From positions 37,914 to 101,913 of the forward strand of contig NZ_JABBJF010000016.1 in NCBI RefSeq assembly GCF_014218705.1: a DNA stretch of 64,000 nucleotides. Direction: 5' to 3'. A program made the translations under genes and the position numbers. Positions 19,162 to 27,962 of this stretch are shown one piece after another. Below the pieces are notes generated by a model. The model did not search any database and had not been told where the DNA came from. It saw nothing but the letters and a program-made list of their open reading frames with translations. The DNA comes from Kluyvera sichuanensis (lineage in GTDB: Bacteria > Pseudomonadota > Gammaproteobacteria > Enterobacterales > Enterobacteriaceae). Numbering within the stretch: the first letter of the stretch is position 1; every line of letters starts with the position of its first letter.

Positions 19162-20673
19162 ATGACCGCATCGACTCCGCTATTGCAGCTTAAGGGGATC
19201 ACCAAGGTCTTCCCCGGCGTGCGCGCGCTTGAAAACGTGCAGCTCGATCTCTGGCCCGGCAAGGTCACCGCGTTAATCGGTGAAAACGGCGCGGGCAAGT
19301 CCACACTGGTCAAAGTAATGACCGGCATCTATCAGCCCGAAGAGGGCGAGATTCTCTACAAAGCCATTCCAATAACCCTGCCCACGCCGGACTCCGCGCA
19401 CCGGGTGGGGATCACCGCGATTCATCAGGAAACCGTTCTGTTCGATGAGCTCTCGGTCAGCGAAAATATTTTTGTCGGCCAGTACCTCTATAAAGGCTGG
19501 CTGAAAAAGCTCGACTGGCCCGCCATGCACCAGAAAGCGCGGGAAATTCTCACCCGCCTCGATGTGCAGATTGACCCACGCGCCACCCTAAAAACCCTCA
19601 GTATCGCCCAGCGCCACATGGTGGCCATTGCGCGCGCGCTGTCGTTTGAAGCGCAGGTAGTGATCCTCGATGAACCCACCGCCGCCCTCTCCCAGCACGA
19701 GATTCTGGAGTTTTATCAAATCGTTGAGCGCTTGAAGCTGGAAGGCAAAGCTATTCTGTTTATCTCGCACAAGTTTGATGAAATTTTTGAGCTCACCGAT
19801 CACTACACCATTTTGCGCGACGGCGTGTACGTGGGCTCCGGCGCAATCAATGAGATAACCGAAGAGCGAATGGTCGCCATGATGGTGGGCCGTGCGATCA
19901 CGCAAACCTATCCGAAAGTGGCGTGCGAAAAAGGCAATGTGGTGCTGGAGGTAAAAGACCTCTGCCATCCGACCGAATTTGCCCATATCGACTTCACCCT
20001 GCGCAAAGGCGAAATCCTCGGCTTCTATGGCCTGGTCGGCGCCGGGCGAACCGAGCTAATGCAGGCGCTTTCTGGCGTATCACATCCTTCCTCCGGCGAG
20101 ATTATCCTGAACGGCAAGACGGTGCATTTTCGCCAGCCAGCCGATGCCATCAACGCTGGGATCGTCTGCGTGCCGGAAGAGCGGCAGAAACAGGGGGCAA
20201 TTATTGAACTGCCGATTGCCCAGAACATCAGCCTGCCGCAGCTTAGCAAACTCAACCCACGCGGCGTGCTCAACGACGCCCGCGAATGGCAGTTGGCCGA
20301 CGAGTACGCCCGTCGCCTGCAGGTGAAAGCCTTTAGCTGGCGACAGTCGGTAGAGACGCTCTCCGGCGGTAACCAGCAGAAGGTGGTGATCGGCAAATGG
20401 CTGGCGACCCACCCGGACGTGATCATTCTTGATGAGCCCACCAAAGGTATCGATATCGGTTCAAAAGCCGCGGTGCACCAGTTTATGTCCGAGCTGGTTG
20501 CCCAGGGGCTGGCGGTGATTATGGTCTCGTCAGAGCTGCCGGAAGTGATGGGTATGGCCGACCGTATCATCGTGATGCATGAAGGACTGATGGTCGCGGA
20601 ATATCAGGCCGGTGAAGCTACCGCTGAGACCATCGTCAGCGCCGCCAGCGGTGCCGGGAAGGAGGCAGCATAA
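19162..20673 (+). CDS. Rhamnose ABC transporter, ATPase (two ABC domains)
   Basis: A 503-residue protein with two fused nucleotide-binding domains, as usual for ribose/AI-2-type importers. Domain 1 has Walker A GENGAGKST and LDEPTAALS. Domain 2 has the degenerate GLVGAGRTEL loop, the LSGGNQQKV signature and LDEPTKGIDIGS. It powers rhamnose uptake. The ATG at 19162 follows GGAGAA. The longer frame from 19108 starts inside the repeat. The next gene begins directly after the stop. Confidence 0.92.
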   Translation: MTASTPLLQLKGITKVFPGVRALENVQLDLWPGKVTALIGENGAGKSTLVKVMTGIYQPEEGEILYKAIPITLPTPDSAHRVGITAIHQETVLFDELSVSENIFVGQYLYKGWLKKLDWPAMHQKAREILTRLDVQIDPRATLKTLSIAQRHMVAIARALSFEAQVVILDEPTAALSQHEILEFYQIVERLKLEGKAILFISHKFDEIFELTDHYTILRDGVYVGSGAINEITEERMVAMMVGRAITQTYPKVACEKGNVVLEVKDLCHPTEFAHIDFTLRKGEILGFYGLVGAGRTELMQALSGVSHPSSGEIILNGKTVHFRQPADAINAGIVCVPEERQKQGAIIELPIAQNISLPQLSKLNPRGVLNDAREWQLADEYARRLQVKAFSWRQSVETLSGGNQQKVVIGKWLATHPDVIILDEPTKGIDIGSKAAVHQFMSELVAQGLAVIMVSSELPEVMGMADRIIVMHEGLMVAEYQAGEATAETIVSAASGAGKEAA

Positions 20674-21678
20674 ATGTGGCAATCCTTATTTAAACACCGC
20701 GAAGCGCTGCTCGCGGCGGTGATTATTTTGATGATCGGTGCCATCGGCAGCCGCGTGCCGTCGTTCGTTTCGCCGGGCAACCTGGTAGAAATGTTCAACG
20801 ATACCGCCATCTTAATCATCCTCGCGCTGGGGCAGATGATGGTGCTGCTGACCAAAGGCATCGACCTGTCGATGGCCGCCAATCTGGCGCTCACCGGGAT
20901 GATCGTGGCGCTGCTTAACTTCCACTACCCGGCCGTGCCGGTCTGGGCGCTGCTGCTGCTGGCGACGGTGCTGGGGCTGGTCATGGGGATGATTAACGGC
21001 CTGCTGGTCTGGAAGCTGGGGATCCCGGCGATTGTGGTGACGCTTGGCACCATGAGCATCTACCGCGGCATTATCTTCCTGCTCTCTGACGGCGGCTGGG
21101 TTAACTCACACCAGATGAGCCCCGATTTCCTCGGCCTGCCGCGCGCCTCGCTGCTGGGCCTGCCGGTATTGAGCTGGTTTGCCGTCGCCGCGCTGCTGCT
21201 GGTCGGCTACTTCCTGCGCTTTAGCCGTACCGGGCGCGCGCTCTACACCGCCGGAGGTAACGCCACCGCGGCCTACTACACCGGGATCAACGCCGGAAAA
21301 ATGCAGTTCGTCAGCTTCTGCCTCTCTGGCGCGCTGGCCGGATTCTGCGGCTATTTGTGGATCTCGCGCTTTGCCGTGGCCTACGTCGACGTGGCGAACG
21401 GCTTTGAGCTACAGGTTGTCGCAGCCTGCGTCATCGGTGGTATCAGCACCATGGGCGGCACCGGACGCGTCGTCGGCTGCCTGTGCGGCGCACTGTTCCT
21501 CGGCATCATCAACAACGCCCTGCCGGTAATCGGCATTTCGCCGTTCTGGCAGATGGCCATTTCCGGCGCGGTCATTGTGATTGCCGTCCTGCTGAACGAA
21601 CGCGGCAATAAACGCAAAAGACGGCTTATCCTGCGCGATGCCGCGCTGGCCCGACAGAAACAGGCGGTGCGCTCATGA
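20674..21678 (+). CDS. Rhamnose ABC transporter, permease 1
   Basis: A 334-residue inner-membrane permease of the BPD_transp_2 (RbsC/LsrC) family with about 8-10 hydrophobic segments. NGLLVWKLGIPAIVVTLGTM and the AACVIGGISTMGGTGRVVG motif are typical of the family. It forms a heteromeric channel with the next gene product. Its ATG abuts the ATPase stop and its stop overlaps the start of permease 2. Confidence 0.92.
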   Translation: MWQSLFKHREALLAAVIILMIGAIGSRVPSFVSPGNLVEMFNDTAILIILALGQMMVLLTKGIDLSMAANLALTGMIVALLNFHYPAVPVWALLLLATVLGLVMGMINGLLVWKLGIPAIVVTLGTMSIYRGIIFLLSDGGWVNSHQMSPDFLGLPRASLLGLPVLSWFAVAALLLVGYFLRFSRTGRALYTAGGNATAAYYTGINAGKMQFVSFCLSGALAGFCGYLWISRFAVAYVDVANGFELQVVAACVIGGISTMGGTGRVVGCLCGALFLGIINNALPVIGISPFWQMAISGAVIVIAVLLNERGNKRKRRLILRDAALARQKQAVRS

Positions 21679-22679
21679 GCAAAATAATGATGCCGGACGA
21701 GATAAAAGCGGAAGTCGCCGCGCCGTCGTTCTTCCAGCGACTGCTGTGCTGGGAAGGCTTTTTACTGGCGGTAACGCTGCTGGTGTTTGTCGGCAACGCG
21801 CTGGCTTCGCCCTACTTCCTCAACATCTGGAACCTGTCGGACGCCACCTTCAACTTCACCGAGAAGGCGATCATCGTGCTGCCGATGGCGATGCTGATTA
21901 TCGCCCGGGAGATTGATCTGTCGGTGGCATCGACCATTGCCCTGAGCTCGACGCTGATGGGTTTCTGCGCCGCCGCAGGAATGGATACGCCGCTGCTGGT
22001 CTGCGTTGGGTTAGGGGTCGGTCTGCTGTGCGGGCTGTTTAACGGCCTGCTGGTGATGCGCTTTAACCTCTCGTCGATTGTTATCACCATCGGCACGATG
22101 AGCCTGTATCGCGGCATTACCTACATTCTGCTCGGTGACCAGGCACTGAATAAATACCCGGAGAGCTTCGCCTGGTTCGGCCAGGGCTACGTATGGGGCG
22201 CGCTGTCGTTTGAGTTCGCGCTGTTTATCGTGCTCGCGGCAGCATTTGCCTTCCTGCTGCACAAAACCAACTTCGGTCGCCGTACCTATGCCATCGGTAA
22301 TAACCCCACCGGCGCATGGTATTCGGGGATTAACGTCAAGCGTCACAACCTGCTGCTGTTCGCACTGGTAGGGTTGATGTCTGGCCTGGCGGCGGTACTA
22401 CTGACCTCGCGCCTCGGCAGTACTCGCCCAACGATTGCGATGGGCTGGGAGCTGGCGGTAGTCACCATGGCGGTGCTCGGCGGCGTCAACATTCTTGGCG
22501 GCTCCGGCAGCATGGTCGGCGTGATTATTGCGGCCTTCCTGATGGGGCTGGTCACCTTCGGGCTCAGCCTGCTTAACGTCCCCGGCATCGTGATGTCCAT
22601 CATCATCGGCGCGATGCTGATTGTGGTGATTTCACTGCCGATTATCGCCCGCCGGGTGATGCAGCGACGACGCATTTAA
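21675..22679 (+). CDS. Rhamnose ABC transporter, permease 2
   Basis: A second RbsC/LsrD-type permease of 334 residues. NGLLVMRFNLSSIVITIGTM and VLGGVNILGGSGSMVGV align with the same motifs of permease 1, so the two are paralogues. The start overlaps the previous stop (ATGA), indicating coupling. A GC-rich palindrome follows before the dehydrogenase gene. Confidence 0.92.
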   Translation: MSKIMMPDEIKAEVAAPSFFQRLLCWEGFLLAVTLLVFVGNALASPYFLNIWNLSDATFNFTEKAIIVLPMAMLIIAREIDLSVASTIALSSTLMGFCAAAGMDTPLLVCVGLGVGLLCGLFNGLLVMRFNLSSIVITIGTMSLYRGITYILLGDQALNKYPESFAWFGQGYVWGALSFEFALFIVLAAAFAFLLHKTNFGRRTYAIGNNPTGAWYSGINVKRHNLLLFALVGLMSGLAAVLLTSRLGSTRPTIAMGWELAVVTMAVLGGVNILGGSGSMVGVIIAAFLMGLVTFGLSLLNVPGIVMSIIIGAMLIVVISLPIIARRVMQRRRI

Positions 22680-22681
22680 AT

Positions 22682-22711
22682 TTTCCCCTCACCCCACTGG
22701 ATGAGGGGAAC
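22682..22711. repeat. Intergenic palindromic repeat, short copy 3
   Basis: TTCCCCTCACCCCACTGG continues to ATGAGGGGAA. It shares the CCCCTCACCCC arm with copies 1 and 2 but lacks the inner hairpins. Confidence 0.6.
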
Positions 22712-22749
22712 CCAGGATTTCATAAGTTAGGTATTTAAGGAGAAACACC

Positions 22750-23898
22750 ATGAGCTTTATGTTAGCACTGCCAAAAATCAGCCTGCACGGTGCAGGCGCC
22801 ATTGGGGATATGGTCAACCTGGTTGCCGGTAAGCAATGGGGCAAAGCGCTGATCGTCACCGACGGCCAACTGGTGAAAATGGGCCTGCTGGATAGCCTGT
22901 TCGCCGCGTTGGACGCACATAAAATGTCTTATCACCTGTTCGACGAGGTTTTCCCGAACCCAACGGAAGAACTGGTGCAACAAGGCTACGCGGCCTATCA
23001 GGCTAATCAGTGTGACTACATTATTGCCTTCGGCGGCGGCAGCCCGATTGATACCGCGAAAGCGATTAAAATCCTGACCGCTAACCCGGCCCCATCCACC
23101 GCATACTCCGGCGTGGGCAAAGTACTGAACGCTGGCGTGCATCTGGTGGCGATCAACACCACCGCCGGTACCGCAGCGGAGATGACCAGCAACGCGGTCA
23201 TTATCGACACCGCGCGTCAGGTCAAAGAGGTGATTATCGACTCGAACATCATCCCGGATATCGCCGTGGACGACGCCAGCGTGATGCTCGATATTCCCGC
23301 TTCCGTAACCGCCGCCACCGGTATGGATGCGCTGACCCATGCGGTAGAAGCCTATGTATCCGTCGGCGCACACCCATTAACCGATGCCAACGCGCTCGAA
23401 GCCATTCGTCTTATCACCCTGTGGCTGCCGAAAGCCGTGGACGATGGTCATAACCTGGAAGCCCGCGAGCAGATGGCGTTTGGTCAGTATCTGGCAGGCA
23501 TGGCGTTTAACAGCGCCGGTCTGGGACTGGTACACGCGCTGGCGCACCAACCGGGGGCCACGCACAACCTGCCGCACGGCGTGTGCAACGCCATCCTGCT
23601 GCCGATCATCGAAAACTTTAACCGCCCGAACGCCGTGGCACGCTTTGCCCGCGTGGCGCAGGCGATGGGCGTGGACACCCGCAGCATGAGCGACGAAGTG
23701 GCGAGCATGGAGGCAATCAACGCCATCCGTAAGCTGAGTGCGCGCGTGGGCATTCCTGAAGGGTTCAGCAAGCTCGGCGTGACCAAAGCCGATATCGAAG
23801 GCTGGCTGGATAAAGCGCTGGCCGACCCGTGCGCGCCATGCAACCCGCGTACCGCCAGCCGCGATGAAGTGCGTGAGCTGTACCTGGAGGCATTATGA
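22750..23898 (+). CDS. L-lactaldehyde reductase (FucO/YiaY-type iron alcohol dehydrogenase)
   Basis: A 382-residue group III (iron-dependent) alcohol dehydrogenase. Cofactor motif [10 protein letters not shown] and metal ligands in [11 protein letters not shown] (Asp, His) and in [17 protein letters not shown] (His) are intact. In the rhamnose operon it would reduce the L-lactaldehyde released by RhaD to 1,2-propanediol during fermentation, the job done by FucO in E. coli. It overlaps rhaM by four bases. Substrate is inferred from context. The sequence is nearer to YiaY than to FucO. Confidence 0.88.
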   Translation: MSFMLALPKISLHGAGAIGDMVNLVAGKQWGKALIVTDGQLVKMGLLDSLFAALDAHKMSYHLFDEVFPNPTEELVQQGYAAYQANQCDYIIAFGGGSPIDTAKAIKILTANPAPSTAYSGVGKVLNAGVHLVAINTTAGTAAEMTSNAVIIDTARQVKEVIIDSNIIPDIAVDDASVMLDIPASVTAATGMDALTHAVEAYVSVGAHPLTDANALEAIRLITLWLPKAVDDGHNLEAREQMAFGQYLAGMAFNSAGLGLVHALAHQPGATHNLPHGVCNAILLPIIENFNRPNAVARFARVAQAMGVDTRSMSDEVASMEAINAIRKLSARVGIPEGFSKLGVTKADIEGWLDKALADPCAPCNPRTASRDEVRELYLEAL

Positions 23899-24209
23899 TC
23901 CGCAAAGCCTTTGTGATGCAGGTGAACGCCAACGCACACGAAGAGTACCAACGCCGCCACAGCCCAATCTGGCCGGAGCTGGAAGCGGTGCTAAAAGCAC
24001 ATGGCGCGCACCATTACGCGATTTATCTCGATAAAGAACGTAACCTGCTGTTCGCCACCGTGGAAATTGAGTCCGAAGAGCGCTGGAACGCGGTGGCAAA
24101 CACCGACGTTTGCCAGCGTTGGTGGAAGCACATGACCGACGTGATGCCGTCCAATCCGGATAACAGCCCGGTTAGCGCCGAGTTGAAAGAAGTGTTTTAC
24201 CTGGCGTAA
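23895..24209 (+). CDS. rhaM: RhaM, L-rhamnose mutarotase
   Basis: RhaM interconverts alpha and beta anomers of L-rhamnose to supply the form used by RhaA. The 104-residue protein equals the E. coli one, with RKAFVMQVN at the start, [13 protein letters not shown] and CQRWWKHM. The start overlaps the dehydrogenase stop. It is the last gene of the rhamnose operon, followed by a REP-like palindrome and a terminator. Confidence 0.96.
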   Translation: MIRKAFVMQVNANAHEEYQRRHSPIWPELEAVLKAHGAHHYAIYLDKERNLLFATVEIESEERWNAVANTDVCQRWWKHMTDVMPSNPDNSPVSAELKEVFYLA

Positions 24210-24231
24210 AGTCCTACAAAATCCACATAGT

Positions 24232-24260
24232 AGCCCGGCCGAGCGTAGCGACGCCGGGGT
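24232..24260. repeat. REP-like palindrome after rhaM
   Basis: AGCCCGGCCGAGCGTAGCGA followed by CGCCGGGGT is a GC-rich imperfect hairpin of the REP type. A similar AGCCCGG...CCGGG unit occurs after mobB at 63811-63840. Confidence 0.6.
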
Positions 24261-24290
24261 TTCACACCGAGCCTCCCCGGGTTACAGAAA

Positions 24291-24321
24291 AAGGCCTCCG
24301 TTTACGGAGGCCTTCATTTTT
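24291..24321. terminator. Bidirectional terminator between rhaM and the porin gene
   Basis: AAGGCCTCCG, TTTA, CGGAGGCCTT is a perfect stem with TTCATTTTTTT on the plus side and CTTTTTCTG on the minus side. Confidence 0.85.
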
Positions 24322-25716
24322 TTAGAAGAAGTATTTAAAGCGAACGCGCGCACCGTAGCGATCGTCAGAACCATCGCCGTTGTAACCGTCGCCATCGCTG
24401 TTCAGGATGGAGTAGTAAGCGCCAAGATAGATATTAAAGTTCTGCATATCCATCACGTTAGCAAACTGGTAGGACGCATGAATGGTGTGGATATCGTAGG
24501 TGCCTTCATCGTTGATCCAGCAGTCTTTGTCGCAGACCACACCGGAAAAATCGTCAATCTTGTTATGCGCGTAGATATAGCCCAGCTCGAAACGCTTCCA
24601 CAGCACGTTCGCCGCTGCGGTAAAGTCTTGTTCGTTGTTCGCATCCAGATAAGCCGTATTGAGGTTAACCACCACGCCATTATCCGGATCGCTCTTCAGG
24701 CCGTTCCACGTCATGGTCATACCGTAACCGGTGCGGTCAGACTGGTCGACAAACTCGCCTTTCTTATTGGTATAGCCGTACGCATTGTTGACGACGTTGC
24801 TTTCCATCGCCGCCGACACCGTAAACTCATCCGTTGGCGACCAGGCGATAATCGGGCGCAGATAGGCCACGTTCTTCTGCTGTTCCAGGCTACGACCATG
24901 GTAATCGCCATCGTTGTAGAGCGAGGTACCGTCTTCCAGCAGGGTGTTTAATTCGAAATACCAGTTATCTATCTGCTTGCTCATCAGGAAGCTGCCGCCG
25001 GAATCAGAACGACCGCGACCTTCTTTCATCATATAGATATAGCCGCTGCCGTCATCGTAGAGGTCGTTAGCGGTATTACCCGAGTGCTCAACAAACGTAT
25101 CCTGATTTAATGGGAACATATCATAGGCTTCAAAACGACCCACTTTAATTTTCCAGTCATCTTCTTTACCAAAGAAGAACGCCGCATCATCAATATTCAC
25201 CGTCCCGGAAAGATCGCCCAGCGGCTGCGCGGAGAAACCGGCAAAGTAGCCGTTATTCAGCTTACGCATACCGTCAAATCCCAGCAGAATGCGTCCGTTG
25301 ACGTCCCATTTCTCATTGCTCGGATCGCCGTCGTAGTTGGGGTTGGTCATGGCGAGTAAGCCGTGCTTACTTTCCGCATCCATATTAAATTCTACGTCGC
25401 CGTAAATTTTCAGATCGCCGTAGCCGGAAAGAATAAGATTAGGTTTATTGGCATTGATGTGAGTCTCTTCGGCCGAAGCCTGACCGTTCACCGGCGTATT
25501 GCCCTGTGCAGCCTTAATCTCGTTGATTTCAGCAGCCTGCTGAACGCGCAGCGTTTCAACCTGCTGTTCTGCTTTTGCTGCGCGATTCTCTGCTGCTTCC
25601 AGACGTGATTCTAACTGCGCCAGCCTTTGCTCTAACGTCATGTTCGTTGTTTTCGCAAAACCGGTATTGGCCACCAGCAATAATCCTATTGCCAGCGAGA
25701 GCGTCGATTTCTTCAT
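24322..25716 (-). CDS. Carbohydrate porin (RafY/ScrY-like)
   Basis: A 464-residue outer-membrane protein. The signal peptide MKKSTLSLAIGLLLVANTG ends near FA (residue 22). A predicted coiled coil follows (about 27-70, LEQRLAQLESRLEAAENRAA), as in ScrY and related glycoporins, and then a beta-barrel rich in Tyr/Trp/Asp ending in the C-terminal Phe needed for BamA recognition (RVRFKYFF). The barrel looks closest to RafY-type porins. A maltoporin-type assignment is possible. The ATG at 25716 follows AAGGAAA. The longer frame to 25845 has no signal sequence at its start. Convergent with the rhamnose operon, so it may serve rhamnose or another sugar. The substrate is not shown. Confidence 0.8.
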   Translation of the reverse strand: MKKSTLSLAIGLLLVANTGFAKTTNMTLEQRLAQLESRLEAAENRAAKAEQQVETLRVQQAAEINEIKAAQGNTPVNGQASAEETHINANKPNLILSGYGDLKIYGDVEFNMDAESKHGLLAMTNPNYDGDPSNEKWDVNGRILLGFDGMRKLNNGYFAGFSAQPLGDLSGTVNIDDAAFFFGKEDDWKIKVGRFEAYDMFPLNQDTFVEHSGNTANDLYDDGSGYIYMMKEGRGRSDSGGSFLMSKQIDNWYFELNTLLEDGTSLYNDGDYHGRSLEQQKNVAYLRPIIAWSPTDEFTVSAAMESNVVNNAYGYTNKKGEFVDQSDRTGYGMTMTWNGLKSDPDNGVVVNLNTAYLDANNEQDFTAAANVLWKRFELGYIYAHNKIDDFSGVVCDKDCWINDEGTYDIHTIHASYQFANVMDMQNFNIYLGAYYSILNSDGDGYNGDGSDDRYGARVRFKYFF

Positions 25717-26072
25717 TATTTGCTTTCCTTGAAATAAAGAATATCCCGAAAAATCAAAATACGATTTTTGGTGTTTTATAACGACCATGAATGTATTTTT
25801 ATTATTCATTTGTCGGTAGAAATCGCCAGTTACGTACGGACACATTTCATAACAAGCACCAAAGACACTAGCTAATATATTTTAGCCGGTAAACATCTCT
25901 AATTTTAAGATCGTGAGCGAGGTAACACGGTAGAGAAAGAAAAGAGAAGGGTGAGCAATATATATAATTAGGAATTATTACGGTAAATAAACAATAAAAT
26001 TATAATATTAGCTTTGGGATATAAATATAAAAATACGCGCAGTAATTAATATATCACTGCGCGCCTCTACGA
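25717..26072. other. AT-rich porin promoter region with candidate CRP site
   Basis: A 356-base AT-rich stretch upstream of the porin gene. CGTGA-GCGAGG-TAACA at 25912-25927 matches 8 of 10 conserved CRP bases, which would fit a catabolite-controlled porin. No gene is seen. The distance to the start (about 200 bases) implies a long leader or a second promoter. Confidence 0.4.
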
Positions 26073-26621
26073 TCAGTTCTGCTCGGCGACCAGAATCGCC
26101 AGCGTATCTGGCTCTAGCGCTTTAAAAAGATGCGGTTCGTCGGCGGGATAGCAGATGTAATCACCGGCATTCAACTCTTCCGGCGCGGCGGTCAGGCCAA
26201 CCAGCGCTCGCCCCTGCGTCACAATAATATGTTCGATAGAACCCGGTGGATGCGGATGTGAAATACGGTCTGCGCCCGGCTGCGTGGTCAGCAGATAAAT
26301 ATCGCGACGCGCCCCCGGCGGGCAGGTAGCAAGCAGCGTAGCCTGATAGTTGGCCTGCTCGGCAATAACCTTCGTTCCCTCTCCCCGGCGGATCACCTGG
26401 GTTTTATTGGGCTGTGGCTCAAGCAGGCGCGCAAAAGGGATGTCCAGCGCGACGCAGAGCGCCCATAGGGTTTCCAGGCTAGGATTACCGTTCCCGGCCT
26501 CAAGCTGGGAAAGCGTCGATTTGGCAATACCGGCACGACGTGCGATTTCGGCCAGAGATAATCCGGTCCTCGCTCGCTCACGCACCAGGCTTTTGGCAAT
26601 CACGCTGATTGGCTGTGTCAT
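26073..26621 (-). CDS. XRE-family regulator with C-terminal cupin
   Basis: A 182-residue regulator with an N-terminal helix-turn-helix (about 12-65, GLSLAEIARRAGIAKSTLSQ) and a C-terminal cupin_2 domain (about 105-175, HPHPPGSIEHIIVTQG). Such proteins usually regulate a neighbouring operon in response to a small ligand held by the cupin. It is divergent from azlCD and inverted repeats lie between. The ATG at 26621 has GGAG six bases upstream and is preferred to 26633. Confidence 0.88.
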   Translation of the reverse strand: MTQPISVIAKSLVRERARTGLSLAEIARRAGIAKSTLSQLEAGNGNPSLETLWALCVALDIPFARLLEPQPNKTQVIRRGEGTKVIAEQANYQATLLATCPPGARRDIYLLTTQPGADRISHPHPPGSIEHIIVTQGRALVGLTAAPEELNAGDYICYPADEPHLFKALEPDTLAILVAEQN

Positions 26622-26641
26622 ACACAACTCCATCGTTTTAT

Positions 26642-26712
26642 ATATCGAACGAAATGTTCATCTTGAACTACCACACTGATTCGTTCATTATAATGGATAT
26701 ATCGTTCGATAT
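26642..26712. promoter_or_regulatory. Candidate operators between the XRE-cupin gene and azlC
   Basis: ATATCGAACGA at 26642-26652 recurs inverted as TCGTTCGATAT at 26702-26712, with a partial TTCGTTC copy near 26680 next to a TATAAT-like -10. The symmetric arrangement across the divergent promoters fits binding by the XRE regulator. This is an inference. Confidence 0.55.
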
Positions 26713-26723
26713 GGTAAATTTAG

Positions 26724-27386
26724 ATGTCATTAAAAATGTTCTCCTGCCTGAAAGGCAGCACGATTAAGGCGATTTTCCTCGTCTGTCTGGCGGTCGGCGT
26801 GGTCGGCGTCTCTTATGGTTCACTGGCAATGGCGTACGGCTTTCCGCTGTGGGTGCCGCTGCTGCTCTCGGTTTCGGTCCTCGCGGGCGCGTCAGAGTTT
26901 ATGTTTATCGGCATCGTCGCCAGCGGCGGTAACCCGTTAGCAGCGGCAGCAGCCGGTCTGTTAGTCAATGCCCGCCATATTCCTTTCGGCGTGACGGTGC
27001 GTGACCTGGTCGGCAAGCGCGCCGCTAGCTTTATTGGCTGCCATATCATGAATGACGAGAGCGTGGTCTTTGGCCTGTCGCAGCCTACACCCGAGCAGCG
27101 TAAGGCTGCCTTCTGGCTCTGCGGGGCTGGCGTCGCCATTTTCTGGCCGCTCGGCGCGCTGTTTGGCGCAGCAGTAGGGCGATTACTCCCAGCCCCGGAA
27201 ACCATCGGGCTGGATGCTGTTTTCCCGGCCATTCTGTTGGCGCTGGTGATCCCGGCCTTTAAAAACCGTACCACGCTGATTCGTGCCTGCAGCGGCGCGG
27301 CGCTGTCGCTTGCCGCCGTACCGTTCGCGCCGGTTGGATTACCGGTTCTGCTTTCCCTGTTTGGCCTGCTGGCGAGGAAAAAATAA
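26724..27386 (+). CDS. AzlC-family permease (large subunit)
   Basis: A 220-residue inner-membrane protein of the AzlC family (E. coli YgaZ is a member), with about five membrane segments. LSVSVLAGASEFMFIGIVASGG and LVNARHIPFG are family motifs. AzlC with AzlD forms an exporter of branched-chain or other amino acids. Its stop overlaps the azlD start. The substrate here is unknown. The XRE-cupin gene beside it is the likely regulator. Confidence 0.88.
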   Translation: MSLKMFSCLKGSTIKAIFLVCLAVGVVGVSYGSLAMAYGFPLWVPLLLSVSVLAGASEFMFIGIVASGGNPLAAAAAGLLVNARHIPFGVTVRDLVGKRAASFIGCHIMNDESVVFGLSQPTPEQRKAAFWLCGAGVAIFWPLGALFGAAVGRLLPAPETIGLDAVFPAILLALVIPAFKNRTTLIRACSGAALSLAAVPFAPVGLPVLLSLFGLLARKK

Positions 27387-27709
27387 TGGGTAACATGACG
27401 CTGTTTATCGCCGGGATCGTCATTCTTTCGCTGGGAACCTATCTGATGCGTCTCGGCGGCGCAAAGCTCGGCAATCGTCTGGCCTTTTCGGAACGCTCTC
27501 AGGCACTGCTTTCCGATGCCGCCACGGTACTGCTCTTTTCCGTCGCGCTGGCGACCACGTTCTATGAGGGTGAGCATTTCTCCGGTGCGGCGCGCGTGCT
27601 GGGGGTAGGTTTTGCCGTGTTTCTGGCCTGGCGCAAAGCGCCGCTTATCATAGTGATTATTGCCGCTGCGGTGGCGACCGCGCTGCTGCGTCTGGCGGGT
27701 ATAAACTAA
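27386..27709 (+). CDS. AzlD-family permease (small subunit)
   Basis: A 107-residue membrane protein with about four hydrophobic segments, of the AzlD/YgaH family (GIVILSLGTYLMRLGGAKLG at the start, LATTFYEGE and ARVLGVGFAVFLAWRKAPL). It is the required partner of the AzlC protein just upstream, with which it overlaps by one base. Confidence 0.85.
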   Translation: MGNMTLFIAGIVILSLGTYLMRLGGAKLGNRLAFSERSQALLSDAATVLLFSVALATTFYEGEHFSGAARVLGVGFAVFLAWRKAPLIIVIIAAAVATALLRLAGIN

Positions 27710-27733
27710 AAAAGCGCCCCAAGGGCGCTCTTT
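27708..27733. terminator. Bidirectional terminator, azlD and first small periplasmic protein gene
   Basis: AAAAAAGCGCCC, CAA, GGGCGCTCTTT. The A-run gives a T-run on the minus strand for the small gene at 27750. Part of the duplicated segment also found at 33253. Confidence 0.8.
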
Positions 27734-27749
27734 CGACAGTAACTTACGC

Positions 27750-27962
27750 TTATTTATTCAGCTGTGCGGTCATGTGCACGCGGTTACCGGTAAACGCTTC
27801 GGTAATTTTATAAGACGATGCGCCTGCAGCCTGTGCCTGAGCGGCGATTTTAGCTTCTGCACCGTCCATTGTGGAGGCCGTTGCGGTCACGGTCTGAGCA
27901 GCGAAGGTACCGAAAGAAGCGGCGAGTGCGATAACTGCAACAAAAGTTTTGATGCTTTTCAT
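27750..27962 (-). CDS. BhsA/McbA/YhcN-like periplasmic protein (DUF1471), copy 1
   Basis: A 70-residue protein with a signal peptide (cleaved near TFAAQ, residue 21-22) and a compact DUF1471 domain: TASTMDGAEAKIAAQAQAAG, then SSYKITEAFTGNRVHMTAQL. Family members (BhsA, McbA, YhcN, YdgH) are stress-induced envelope proteins linked to biofilm and metal or acid stress. The exact role is unknown. A near-identical paralogue is encoded at 33298-33510, differing only at residue 14 (Ala here, Ser there). Confidence 0.85.
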   Translation of the reverse strand: MKSIKTFVAVIALAASFGTFAAQTVTATASTMDGAEAKIAAQAQAAGASSYKITEAFTGNRVHMTAQLNK

